This document shows, piece by piece, positions 46,220 to 58,136 of a stretch of DNA of 64,000 nucleotides. Positions within the stretch are counted from its first letter, which is position 1. The number at the start of each line of letters is the position of its first letter. The position numbers were made by a program, and so were the translations under genes. Origin of the DNA: Theobroma cacao (Eukaryota > Streptophyta > Magnoliopsida > Malvales > Malvaceae); contig NC_030859.1 in NCBI RefSeq assembly GCF_000208745.1, positions 4,702,593 through 4,766,592 of the forward strand. The letters run 5' to 3'. A model generated the notes under the pieces. The model saw only the letters and a list, made by a program, of their open reading frames with translations. It did no database searches and was not told the DNA's origin.

Positions 46220-47298
46220 CTGGTTTGTCAAAAATCACAAATGGCAATGCATATCAAAGGGGAGCCTTTTTTTTTTTTTTAAAAAAAAGAAACAGAAAAG
46301 AAAATCCAGAATACTGGGAAAATCATTTTTCATTTGAAGGACAAACTATCAATGCATATATCTATCCCAGTAGTTATATATTTCATCTGGAAAAAAAAAG
46401 TAACAGAAAATAACTGATCTGAGTCTTGAATTTAACAAACTTGTCATTGTTTGCAATTATAAACGGAAATGCCAAATTTTACTCATACCATCCCAAATTT
46501 GCATTTTCCTAACTCCCTCTATCTTGATGTAAACAGAAACAATTAAAATAACATCGATCCCAAGTTTGAACAAGACTCATCACACACCTCATTCATAGCT
46601 GCTAGTGGTTCTAAGTTTTGAACTATGAACTGTTCTACAGGCAAAATTCAAACTATACCCCATTAAAAGCTTTAGAACCCAAATATGCAAATTTCTTTTT
46701 TTAATTTGGGAAAGGGATTTGAACACATCTGTTTGAGTTGGAGTTTGGAATACAAACACTTACGACCTAATTGTTGGATGCCTGAATATGCAAACTCAAT
46801 TTTGACAAGAAAGCGCCAAATCCTTTTCTAAAGGGTCTAAGTTCCTGTCGGCTCTCTCTACGGTCAAGTAAACCTTCAAGTTATACCAAATCATTCCCAC
46901 ACAATGTTTCCTGGATAGTCCAAAAACTGGAAAAGAAAAATAAAAATTAGAAAGATTGAATTGTAGGGTTTAATATCATAGTTTACCATTTGTTTATTTA
47001 AGCAACAATTTTTCCTCTTCACAAATTGAGCTTAGCCTAAACAGTTTCACCCCTAAAAAAAATTAAAAAAAAATCAAGCATAAATTCTTCAAAATCATAT
47101 GCCTCTTCAATTAAGCAAGAAACAAAAACAACCCATTAAACCAAAACAAAAAAGATCAGGCATTTAAATCAGTACCCACATTAAAACATTACATCATAAC
47201 AAAAACCCAGATATCAAAATTTGTTTTTGACTTCGATTTATGCAATTAAAGGGAGCTATGTAATCAAATAATTTGAAAAACAGAGGGAAGTCACTTAC
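46220..47298 (-). other. probable 5'-UTR intron of the BORCS8-like gene
   Basis: On the minus strand a consensus donor g|gtaagtga occurs at 47299/47298, following about 100 bases of plausible leader. An acceptor aaaccag|tgatg at 46220/46219 lies 28 bases before the ATG. Leader introns of this size are common in plants. Confidence 0.5.
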
Positions 47299-47419
47299 CA
47301 AAAAACCGCTAGAAGAACAGTTACATATGCCCAAAAAGAAAAACAATCTTCAGGTTCTCTATCAAAAGAAGAAAGATTCAAGCTTCAAACTTGGAGAGTA
47401 AAGACGCCCCTTGGTTTTC

Positions 47420-48824
47420 TTTTTCCTACGATTTCCCTTTTTTACTTTTTATGTTCTCTCTTTCTCTTAAGTCTCATCTATGAAGCTCTGCCATTTTTTT
47501 TTCTATTTTTTATGCGTATGTCATTTTGTTGGTAAAGAATCTCGGTAAAATATAGCAATTATATACTAAAGAATTTATGGGTAAGGATTTTTAAGTAATT
47601 TTGTATGTTTTATTCTTAATATTAAATAATTGGGTGTCTTGGATGTCCAGCAGCTACGTTTGTACACCCTTCGATTTCTTCTCTTGTTCCGAATAAAGAC
47701 AAAAGGCAAATGAGTTTTGTGGCTTTATGCCTTTATATTAAATTATGCAAATCTACCCTTCTTCCGGCCAATTTCGTTCAACTTTTTCTCCATCTGGAAG
47801 AGAAAAAATTTTACAAAATGTAAAATATTTTACAAATTATCAGAAAATATTACTTTTCATTTTGTGAGATTGATTCCACAAAGTAATAAAATAGTAAATA
47901 TTATTATTTTCTTCAACTAAGTGTTATTAATTATTTTTATTCAATATTTTTTTAGGGATCATAATAATATATTTATTTTTGATAAGGTACTATAATCTTT
48001 AATATAATGCAAAGCGATTAAGGTCAATTAGAAAAAATTTATATAAAATAAGAAGTAAGTATTTCACTCGTGAAAACCTTTTCTTTTTTTAATTTTTAAT
48101 TTATGATTTATTGTTTTAACAAATTAAATAAAAAAGGTTAAATATTATTTGCATATAATATTTTTAAGGTCAAAAAAATATTTTGGATGTATTGTATAAT
48201 TGATGAATGTTAATACTGTTATCGTGTTATGTTAGAAAATTATTGAAGATAGGTTATGATGAAAAAAAAATTTTACAAGATAATTCAAATAATAGAAAAT
48301 ATTTTTAACAATTTATCCCATACAACATAAAATATTATATTTTTCATTAAAATATTTTATATAGCAAAAATTTTCCTTCAACAAATCATTTTATGATTAC
48401 CAAACAATTTCTTTGTAGTTTTTCTCCCATAAATACACGTAAAAAAATTTGTCACTAATTATACTAAGGATAGTTCCTATTTCATAGTTAATTTCTAATA
48501 ATTAGGTCATTGAATATAGATTTCGACCATTGCTTTAATTTGCCAAGATGACAAGATAATGTGATTTGTTAGACTATTTCTTTTTTAATTTAAATATAAA
48601 AATATATTGGTTGAAGTTATTTAAAAAATTATTCTTTATTTCATAGATTTCATATATATTTTTAATTTGAATTTGAGATTAGTGAAAATTTCACAATCGA
48701 TAGATATTTCCTCAAGAATTACATGTGTCAACCATGTTAAAAGCTATTAAAAAGGCTCACAAAGCAATGTAAATTCCACAATTTTTTTGTTATTCTTTTA
48801 AAGTAAATCATCAATCAACACTAA
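47420..48824. other. AT-rich intergenic DNA
   Basis: The part next to 47400 is presumably the promoter of the BORCS8-like gene. The remainder is AT-rich without reading frames or RNA genes that I can support. Confidence 0.6.
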
Positions 48825-50039
48825 GGTTACGTTTGTCGTTTGGTACCTTATAATGCAATTACATTATAGGAAATATAATTGCATGAAATGTAATTGTTAG
48901 TAAAATAATATTATAGCGTTTGATATATTAAAAAAAATGTGATTAAAATGTTGAAAAAGATAACATTATAGCGTTTGGTTTACAAATACTTTATTAGAAA
49001 TGTAAAGGTAATTTTTAAAATTATCCATATATATCAAAAAGCAAATTTAATATACTTGTATGTTTTTTTATTTGAAATTTGTATATCATATCATCTCTTA
49101 AATAAATTTTTCAACAAATAACCAAGTATTGAGCAAATCCATGTTAATATTAATTAGAAAATAACTTTTTATTTGTTAGCAATTTTGAAAATTTTAAAAT
49201 ATATATTTATTATTATTATTTTTTGAAAAAATAAAAACTAAAAAACCAAAAAGAGATTTTTTGAAAAAAAATGAAAGTGCAAGAGAAATATTTTTTATTT
49301 TTAAAAGTTTATAAAAAATTACAGAGAGGAAATAATTTTTATAGCTTTAAAAATTGTGGAATAACTTTTATTTTTCCAAAAATTCTACATATATTGTTAA
49401 TTTGATGGATTTCTAATCTTTTATATTTTCTTAAAAAGAAAAATTATTTCTATTTTTTATTGTTCTAGAATTTTTTTTAAACAATTAAAAATTATTTTGG
49501 GGGGTTTTTTAAAATTTTTTAGAATTTCTAAAAATGAAATAATTATTTTTATGTTTTTGAAATTTTATAGATTTTTTTCAAATATATAAATTATTTCTAA
49601 TTTTTTTAAATTTTTAAAGTGATAAAAATTAAGTTTTGGAATTATATTGATTGATTTGTCTATTTTCTTATATGAATTGTAATTGTTATACTTGATTATA
49701 TTTATTATTAATATATTTAAATTTATCAAAAAATTATTGTTTTAATTTACCATACAAGACTTCCCTTATTTGTTTGATAATATTTAAAATATCAAATCAA
49801 GAAGAGTAAGTTATGTTAAAAGAGATTTTTGTATTTTTTTTCAAATGAAAAAAAGATAAAAATGTCAAATCAAATTTCATAACATGGCAAAGGAAGTTGC
49901 AATATAAGATTTTATATTGATTTTTTTCAGTAAAATCACATTATAGCCGTTGATTGTAATGTGATTGTATTACAATTTTATATTGTGTTTACTTATTTTA
50001 AAATAAACATTACAATATATTTTAATTGAGTGCATTGTA

Positions 50040-50306
50040 TGTTCGAAGAGTTGAAGAGAAAGATGAAAAACAATCTCTATGGAAAGGAAAATTGATTTTA
50101 TTCTGGAAAATCATTACAATACTAGCAAACTACAGAGGTCTATTTATATAAGAGAAGAATGACTCTAACTAATTGTAACTGTAAAAATAAAATTACATAA
50201 GTTACTGAAGCACGCATGCTCAAAATATACTAAGCATGTGAGTTTCACGTGCCTAGTCTTGCATACACTTGTTGACTAATCACTCAATCATTTCTTCAGA
50301 TTAATA
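50040..50306 (-). repeat. 3' LTR of the Copia element
   Basis: In element orientation it begins tattaatctg and ends cgaaca. It is preceded by a polypurine tract (cttgagggggag) at 50307-50318, the expected plus-strand priming site. Confidence 0.9.
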
Positions 50307-50326
50307 CTCCCCCTCAAGATGAATAT

Positions 50327-53300
50327 TCATGGTGGAGCATGAATGTCTTGAATATTCATCTTGCTCAACAACCAATGATACTGCCTAAGTTGTAGTGCCT
50401 TAGTCAATATGTTAGCAACCTGCAATTCTGTAGATATATGAATTGGCTCAATCAGTCTTTCAATCACTTTTTCTCTAATAAAATGGCAATCCATCTCTAT
50501 GTGCTTTGTTCTCTCATGAAAAACAAGATTAAAACAAATATGAATTGCAAAAAGGTTGTCACAATGAAGTTTTGTTGATTATTGTTTAATGCCAAAATCT
50601 GATAATAAGTAATTCAACCACATGATCTCACAGCAAACAGAGGCCATTGACTTGTACTCAGCCTCTGTGGAGCTTCGAGCTATCACAGTTTGCTTTTTGG
50701 TCTTCCAGCTAACTAAAGAATCTCCCAAAAACACACAATATCCTATGATTGATCTTCGAGTATCAATGCATCCTACCCAATCACTATCTGAATAGGTAGA
50801 TATAACCAAGTTTGAATATGATTTCATGAGTATTCCCTGACCAGGAGCTGACTTAAGATACTTTAATACCCTGTATGCTGCTGATAAGTGATCATGCTTT
50901 GGTTTTTCCATGAATTGTGATAGCACTTGAATAGCATAAGAGATATCAAGCCTAGTGAATGTTAAATATAAGAGTTTACCTACTAATTGCCTGTAACTTG
51001 TTGAATCAACAACTTCTTTGCTGTCAGAATACTTGCTTAACTTGTGACTGTAGTCAATAGGGGTAGTTATAGGCTTTGCCCCAAGCATACCATATTCCTC
51101 CAATAAGTCCAATGTATACTTCCTCTGACAAATCGAAATTCCTTCTGAACTCCTTGCTATCTTTAGTCCAAGAAAGTACTTCACTGCTCCTAAATCTCTC
51201 AATTTAAATTGAGAACTCAGATATCTCTTGACTCGATCGGCTGCTTGAGTTGTATTGCTAGCTATGACAATGTCATCCACATAAACTAGCAGCGCAATAA
51301 ATTCTTTGCTAGTTGTAACCATAGTGAAGAGAGAATAGTCTGCAAAAGACTGTGTAAATTTTGAGTTCCATTGTCTCAAAGCTTGTTTGAGACCATAGAT
51401 GGACTTTTGCAGCTTACATACCAACTTGGAATCAGGTGGATACTCCTCCTGCACTGAATAACCTTAAAGCAGGTCCATGTAAACAATTTCTTCCAAGTCT
51501 CCATTTAAGAAAGCATTACTCATGTCTAGTTGTGACAAAAATAATCCTTTTGCTGCTGCAATTGCTATAAATGCCCTCACTGTACTTTGTTTAGCAATCG
51601 GGCTAAAAGTCTCTTGATAATCAAAGCCCTCCACTTGATTATACCCTTTGGCTACTAATCTAGCTTTATACCTTTCCACAGTTCCATCTGCATGCATTTT
51701 GACCTTAAACACCCATTTGCAGCCTATTGAGTGTGAATCAAGAGGCAGTGGCATAACACTCCATGTAGCATTATCCTCTAAAGCTTTTAGTTCACATTGC
51801 ATAGCTTCTTTCCAGTGAGAGTAATTAACAGCCTGATTATATGTGTTAGGTTCATGAATTTGTGATAGACTGGTAGTAAATGTCTTATGGGCAGAGGATA
51901 ATTAATGGCAGGACAAGAAATTGGCAATAGGATGTGAGGTAACTGATTGTGAAGTAGAAGGCAAATTGGTTTGATAGACATCCAGATATTTTGGTACATG
52001 TTTAGGTCTGCTACTTTTTCTAAGTGAAGGGACAGTAGGGGCATTTTGGGTAGGAAGATTATTTTGGACAGTAACAGGTTATGTTGTGTTTTAAGTAGTA
52101 GAGTTAGGTGAAAAATTAGCATTAATTGACGGTTCAGGTGTAGAAGAGGGTAATTCAGCTGTAGATATGGGATTTGGTGGACAATTAACAATGTCAAGTG
52201 CTGAAATATCAAACTGAAACTCATGCATAACAGGTGTTTGTGAAAATGAATACTGGTCTATGGATTGCTGCAGTGACTTAAATGGAAAAATATGTTCATG
52301 AAAAACAATGTTCCTGGATAAAATAAACTTCCTGGCACTAATATCAAAGACTTTATACCCTTTAATACCATTGGGATATCCAAGAAATACACACTTAACT
52401 GCTCTTTTGTCAAACTTTTTCCTATTTTGTATTAATGTGGACACAAAACACAATGATCCGAATACCCTAAGATGTTGATAAGAAGGAATTTTGGAATACA
52501 ACAACTCATAGGGTGATTTATCAAGTAATACTTTGGTTAGTACTCTGTTAAGAATGTGAGTAGCTGTCAGAATTGTTTCCCCCCAAAAAGACAAAGGTAA
52601 TGAAGATTGAAACATCAGGGCTCTAGCTACTACAAGGATATGTTGGTGTTTCCTCTCAACCACTCCATTTTGCTGGGAGGCTTCTACACAAGACATTTGA
52701 TGAACAATCCCATATTTTTCATAAAAACCAGTGAGATTAAATTCTCCTCCATGATTTGTTCTAAAACACTTAATGGAAGTGGAAAACTGATTTTTAGCAT
52801 ATTTGTAAAATGATGGCATTATGCACAACACATTTGATTTGTTTCTCAGCAAGAATATCCATGTAAAACGTGAATAATCATCCACCAAAGTTAGGAAATA
52901 TCGTTGCTTTTTGATGGTAGGAACAACATAAGGTCCCCACAACTCAGCATGTACAAGTTTAAAAGGAAATGTTGTATTTTTAGTATGAATAGAAAAAGGT
53001 AACTTTTTCATTTTTGCAGAAAGACATACATCACAAATCAAGTCTTGTGAACAACTAATGTCAGGAAATTGCTTATGAAGGACATTTATTTTGTTCAAAG
53101 GTATGTGGCCTAACCTAAAATACCACAAATCAAACTCTTTATGCATTGTTTTACAAGCATTTACAACATGTTGTAATGGAAAGTGTACAAGTTTGTCAAA
53201 ACTGAATTTTGAAAGGTAATGTTCATCTTAATGATCTTGTAAGAAGTATAACCCAGAAGATACTTCAGCAACTCCAATCACCTTCCATGAGTGGAGATCC

Positions 53301-53575
53301 TGAATAACACAAATCTTATCAGTAAACAAAACTGAAGATTTTGGACAAGAGGTGAGCTTGGTTACTAAAACTAAATTAAAGTGGAATGATGGTACACACA
53401 AAACATTGTTAAGAGCCAACAAAGGGTTCAATTTAACTGTTCCTATGTGAGTAACAATGGCTCTAGCCTTATTTGGCAGATTAACAAAACAATCATTGAC
53501 TGGTACAGCAGAAACAAAATTAGACAAAGAGCATGATATGTGATCAATAGCACCAATGTCTATTATCCAAGAATC
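50327..53575 (-). pseudogene. Copia pol (protease, integrase, reverse transcriptase, RNase H), inactivated
   Basis: All pol domains lie in one frame that is interrupted by stop codons rather than by shifts. The protease site near 53560 reads DIGA where active enzymes have DSGA, and a TAA precedes it. The integrase region (about 52091-53146) has WYFRLGH in place of a zinc-binding His, and HAELWGP and RTNHGGEF in place of two catalytic Asp residues (codons 52943-52945 and 52754-52756). The reverse transcriptase keeps its YVDD box (LLVYVDDIVIAS, about 51280) but has a TAA at 51464-51466. RNase H retains SDSDWVGC and STEAEY, then a TAA at 50579-50581. The frame continues to a TGA at 50327-50329. 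Confidence 0.9.
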
Positions 53576-53938
53576 TTATTTAAACATGAACCTATTTACA
53601 TTTTTATAATTGAGTGGAAGGTTATTTGAAGTATTGAAACAAGATAGGCCAGAAATGATACCTGCAAAAGCTGAATTTACCAAAGAAGGCTTTGTTGGCT
53701 AAGTATTTGATGAACTTGTAATACAATCTTCACTGTTTATACCACTATCACTGAGAAGAGTCATTAGCTTTTGAACTTGATGCTTGATGAGAGATGTTTG
53801 CGACATTGAATCTGAACCAACAACTTCCTCATCTTGGTCTTTTTCATGGCTTGCAGTAGTAACACTGTTTACTGATTTTCTGAAATTCCTTTTATTCTTT
53901 GTAAACTTGAAATCATCAGGGAATCCTATGATTCTATA

Positions 53939-54700
53939 GCACTTGTCGTTTGTATGACCCTTTTTGTTACAGTGACTGCAAACTAAATCTCCTTTTCCTT
54001 TTTTTTTTGTTATCAGTAGTGGTCATCATGGCTGAAGATTTAATTACAAGATTGGACTGAATTAACAACCTTCTCTATGATTCTTCCCTTAAAACCATAC
54101 TATATGCTCTGTCCAGCTTTGGAAATGGCTCCATTGATATGATTTGAGACCTCAGTGCAGAGAATGACTCATTGAGTCCATTTAGAAACCTAAATACCAT
54201 ATCTTTTTGGTATTGGTTTGAGTACTTAGCAAAGCATGCTGGATTACATTTGCCACATTCACAATGTGGCAGTGGCCTAAAGTTTCTAAGTTCTTCCCAA
54301 ATCCCTTTCAGTTCAACAAAGTAGGAGTCCACATTCCTAGTACCTTGATTCACATTTCTTAATGTGTATTGTAAATTGCAAACACGTGCATCATCAGGAC
54401 TTGAAAAATTCTGCTTGAGAGTCTTCCAAATATCTAGAGCATTATCCATGTAAAATACTGTTGATGCTATAGGTGGGAAAATGGAGTCCAAGAGCTAAGC
54501 AACTATCAAATTATTGCATCTAACCCATGAGCCATACAAAGGATCAGTCACATTTGGTTCAGGAATGGTACCATCAAGAAATCCAGTCTTGTTTCTTATG
54601 GACACGACTAGAAGAAAAGATCTACTCCATGCATTGTAATTGTTGGAGGTTAGTTTGGGGTTAATCACTATTGATGCATGATTTTCAGAATGATGTATAT
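53939..54700 (-). pseudogene. Copia gag, inactivated
   Basis: An open stretch at 54075-54491 has typical UBN2-type Copia gag features (ALDIWKTLKQNFS, YFVELKGIWEELRNF, FRFLNGLNESFSALRSQI). Upstream, the same frame continues to the N-terminal NNYNAWSRSF and PLYGSWVRCNNLIVA, with a TAG at the place of a conserved Trp. A CCHC zinc knuckle CSHCNKKGHTNDKC (53939-53980) lies in the pol frame, one base off from the capsid part. A 10-base homopolymer at 53999-54008 lies between them and is a likely slippage site. Confidence 0.85.
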
Positions 54701-56088
54701 AGTAGGTGTAGTACCCTGTATTTTGATACGGTGACTAATAAAGTTTATGGATGCCAATTAAGGTTGATTACTGAGTTAAAAGGGTAATTCAGAAGTGAAC
54801 TTGTGAAATCTCGACCTTTATAAACACGTAACTAGAAGTAAACGCGATAATACGGACCATGGGTAATTTCATAATTTTTCTTAGTAGGCTCCTACGAGTG
54901 GGTTTTTTTTTATGCTATTAAGGTCTAAATAGGCCTAAGGAATGAATAAATGATGTTTATGATGGTAAATAAATAAGTAAATTAAAAATAATGATAATTT
55001 TCACGATAGGGGCAAAATGGTCATTTTACATCTCGGATCTAAATTTTTACGTATTCATGAACCTGAGTATTTATAGACTATTATGGATTTTGTCTCATTG
55101 TCAAAACAGTAAAAAGATTGCACAAGAAATAGGAAGAAGACAAAATAACCTTATTAAGGGTATTTTGGTAATTACGTGAGAAAATGGATAAATATAAGGC
55201 ATAAATATCCAAGTTTCTAGCAACTTCTTCAAATTTCCAGCAGATTCTTCAAGCTTCCAGCAACTTTTTCTTCTTCCTCACCCATCCAATGCCAATTTTC
55301 ATTCCACCTCCATGAAAATCCAATTTTTCATGTGATTTTTCTTTGTTTTCTTTTTATTTCTTTTCTTTTCCTAATCCTTCCTTCTCCTAACTTCTTGGGC
55401 ACTGAATTTGCAGCTTCTAACCCCAATTTTCAGCACATCTAAACCCTATGAGAGAGAGAGAAAAATCTCTCCTTGTTTCTTATATTTTCTATTTCTACTT
55501 CACTTTCAACAACAATAGGATTTTTGGCTTCAAATCTTCATTTTCAAGGTTGAAAGGTATATATTTCCAAGTTTTGGAATTTTTGAATTTATGGTTATAT
55601 TTTCAGATTTATTCTCTAATTTCTTCAAATTATTTTTCTTGGAAAGATTAGGTTTTTGGTTGATTTTCATGCCTCTAAGCTCATCCAGGTAACGAAATTT
55701 AAATTGGAGTAGTTGGCCAAATGGGTTTGTGAATTAGACTAGAAACTTAGGTTAAATGTTAGGTTAGAGGTTAGATTGCCTATTGTAAATTCATTAGAAT
55801 TATTAGATTTAATTTACAACTTAATTGAGGTTGTTATGGTTTATTGATAAATATAGGTTTTAATGGTATTTCGGGACTACTTGGATTAAGACCTTATTGG
55901 TGCTAGTTTTGTCAAGTGAGTGAATTGCATTTCAAAATCATTTTGGGAATGTGACTGTTTTGTACAAAGCATTTAAATGATTTTATACAACTTTATCTTA
56001 AAACAAGTGCCTTAGGAACAAGCTTTTACTAAATGGTTTTATGTTGTAATATGTGATTGTTATTGATTCATGCACCATTTCGTTATGA

Positions 56089-56089
<1 letters not shown>

Positions 56090-56124
<35 letters not shown>
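56090..56124. repeat. (AT)n microsatellite inside the solo LTR
   Basis: About 17 AT units. A shorter palindromic run agatatatatatatatatatct lies near 57200. Confidence 0.85.
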
Positions 56125-56129
<5 letters not shown>

Positions 56130-56171
56130 GCATGATAGTTGATATTGTGTATGATGATTATAACCGTGTGT

Positions 56172-56346
56172 GTGCACGATGTGGGGGGATGCACATGCCG
56201 GTGATGATGGTGGTGTGGGAGATGGATGATGATAGTGCCCGTGTGCACGATGTGGGGGGATGTACACGATGGCACTGATTGTGCACGATGTGGGGGGATG
56301 CACATGATGGCGCCGGCTATGTGCACGATGTGGGGGGATGTACATG
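56172..56346. repeat. four-copy minisatellite in the solo LTR
   Basis: The motif gtgcacgatgtggggggatg, followed by c/t-aca, begins at 56172, 56243, 56281 and 56321. The spacers (gccggtgatgatgg..., gatggcactgatt, atggcgccggctat) vary in length, giving intervals of 71, 38 and 40 bases. The G-rich core (six G's) repeats at each copy. Confidence 0.85.
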
Positions 56347-57810
56347 AGCCGGGTGTGATTATGCTGATATTGGTGTTATCTATGCATTTATATATATACA
56401 TCTATGTTTATGAAATCAAAGTTCATGAGTATGGTATATGGTTTTGCATATGTGAATCTTGCATGTTGAACTTTGAAAGTTGCTAAGTATTGTCAAATTG
56501 GTGTTCATTGCAACAAGGAATTTGGCTATAGCGAAATGGATTCTCGCTGCCGCTAGAAACTCTCGGTGGTGGTGTAGTGCTGTCACTTTGATAGTAATTT
56601 TGACTATCTTTCGATCAGAACTGGGTAAAGTGATAAACACTAAAGTCGTAGCCCTGCCTCTTAGCTTTCTAATGACCCAACAAGCATGTCAATTGGACCC
56701 ATGTAGTGGAAGATAGGCTTGAAAAACTGAACCGTATGCAAACCGAGAATGCCTTTTACTGCAGCGAGAAATGTGCTGTCACGTTGCTACTTTGCTCAGG
56801 TTCTGATATAATTTCCTTCACTCCCTTATCCTCATGATTGAGCATGGGTTTTTGCAATACTAAGAGTCCACTGATCAATGTCCAAAACAAGGGGGTTGAA
56901 GAAAGAAATTAAACCAAATCGCATTGTTTTCAAAACAAGTGCATCATCATTTCCAAATTCTTTTTATTGATTGCTTGTTCCATTCTTATGTTCACTCACT
57001 GAGTTTTATACTCATGTTTTTAAAATTCATGTTTTCAGATTTAGAGGTAGTTGGAACCTAGTTTGAGTCGCACACATATGCTTGTCTTCTTGGTAGGTAC
57101 TATGGCATCTCAGTAGCTGCACCTTCACTATGGTCACTCCACTGGAAGTCTAGAGTCCTTTTCGTTGAACATATGTACCTTGATGTAAATTGTTAAGATA
57201 TATATATATATATATCTTAAGCAATAGACGTTTATGTTGATTAATGTTGCCACTACGAGATGGCACGAATGACATTATTTTGAATCATAAATGTGAACAT
57301 ATGGTTTCGATGGAAAAGTATTGAAATATTTGTTGATAAGAATTATAAAATACGGTTGCAAGAACGAGTGATGAAATCGATGAATGAAGTCACATAAATA
57401 GGCTTGCTTGGGCTTAATGGGCTATGCCCATTGGGCCCATGCGTCGATCATGGCCCGAAAATTTGGGTTGTGACAGTAGGGAGATTGAACATCTTCTAAT
57501 TGTGAATCGCTAATTCTAGGGCTTCAAGATTTGTTCACCATTGTTGCCTCAATTCTAGCCATTAATCAAAATGCTAACAACTCAATTTCAAGAAACTCAA
57601 AGAATGAGAATTAACAAATGAAGATCCTTGAAATAAAATGAATCGATCACAAACAAATCCTCAATCCTCCTTCTCAACAAATAAAAAAAATGATACAAAA
57701 ATCCTAGTAAAATGGATCAATATGAAATATTCTAAATGACTGAAGAAATACCAGTAGAATGAATCAAAACCTGATTGTATCCAACAATCAAGAATCCCTT
57801 TCTCAAACCT

Positions 57811-57822
57811 GCTCTAATACCA
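57811..57822 (-). other. primer binding site of the Copia element (initiator Met tRNA)
   Basis: On the minus strand tggtattagagc lies immediately after the 5' LTR. It differs at one base from the complement of the plant initiator-Met tRNA 3' end used by many Copia elements. Confidence 0.8.
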
Positions 57823-58090
57823 TGTTCGAAGAGCTGAAGAGAAAGATGAAGAACAATCTCTGTGGAAAGGAAAACTGATTTTATTTTGGAAAAATCGTTA
57901 CAATACCAGCTAATTACAGAAGTTTATTTATACAAGAGAAGAGTAACTCTAACTAATTGTAACTGTAAAAGTAAAATTACATAAGTTACTGAAGCACGCA
58001 TGCTCAAAATATATTGAGCATGTGAGTTTCACGTGCCTAGTCTTGCATACACTTGTTGACTAATCACTCAATCATTTCTTCAGATTAATA
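57823..58090 (-). repeat. 5' LTR of the Copia element
   Basis: 268 bp, same orientation as the copy at 50040-50306. It ends cgaaca directly next to the primer binding site. Confidence 0.9.
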
Positions 58091-58136
58091 TTGTAAGGAA
58101 TGTGGGAGCAAAATCCTTATACCAAACATTACCTAA

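Larger units (their letters stand above)
54707..57475. mobile_element. solo LTR of a Gypsy-type retrotransposon, nested in the Copia element
   Basis: A 2769-bp block starts tgtagtaccctg and ends gggttgtgaca, termini common in large plant Gypsy LTRs. It is bounded by the 5-base duplication gtagg (54702-54706 and 57476-57480). It has no gag or pol. Internal landmarks include tcactcactgagttttatac near 56992, also usual in such LTRs. It interrupts the beginning of the Copia gag coding region. A solo LTR results from recombination between the two LTRs of a full element. Confidence 0.8.
50040..58090 (-). mobile_element. Ty1/Copia LTR retrotransposon, full-length but decayed
   Basis: Two LTRs of 267 bp (50040-50306) and 268 bp (57823-58090) in the same orientation are flanked by the 5-base duplication ttgta (50035-50039 and 58091-58095). 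The coding order on the minus strand is gag, protease, integrase, reverse transcriptase, RNase H, the Copia order. By eye the LTRs differ at about 18 positions, nearly all transitions, plus one indel (about 93% identity), so the insertion is not recent. Without the 2.77-kb nested LTR and its extra 5 bases, the element is about 5.28 kb, a normal Copia size. Confidence 0.95.
48825..58133. mobile_element. possible Harbinger-like non-autonomous element hosting the Copia insertion
   Basis: Flanking trinucleotides taa at 48822-48824 and 58134-58136 could be a Harbinger-type target duplication. The left end reads ggttacgtttgtcgtttggt. The right end in reverse complement reads ggtaatgtttggtataagg. 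The two are related inverted ends. Without the 8.06-kb Copia unit the element would be about 1.25 kb, AT-rich and non-coding, with internal repeats of attatagcgtttg. Three-base duplications occur easily by chance, so this call is tentative. Confidence 0.4.

Noticed and set aside
56057..56486. Frames of 73-115 codons rich in Cys, His or Ile-Tyr in the 56-kb region
   Set aside because: They are translations of the AT microsatellite and of the G-rich minisatellite in the solo LTR.
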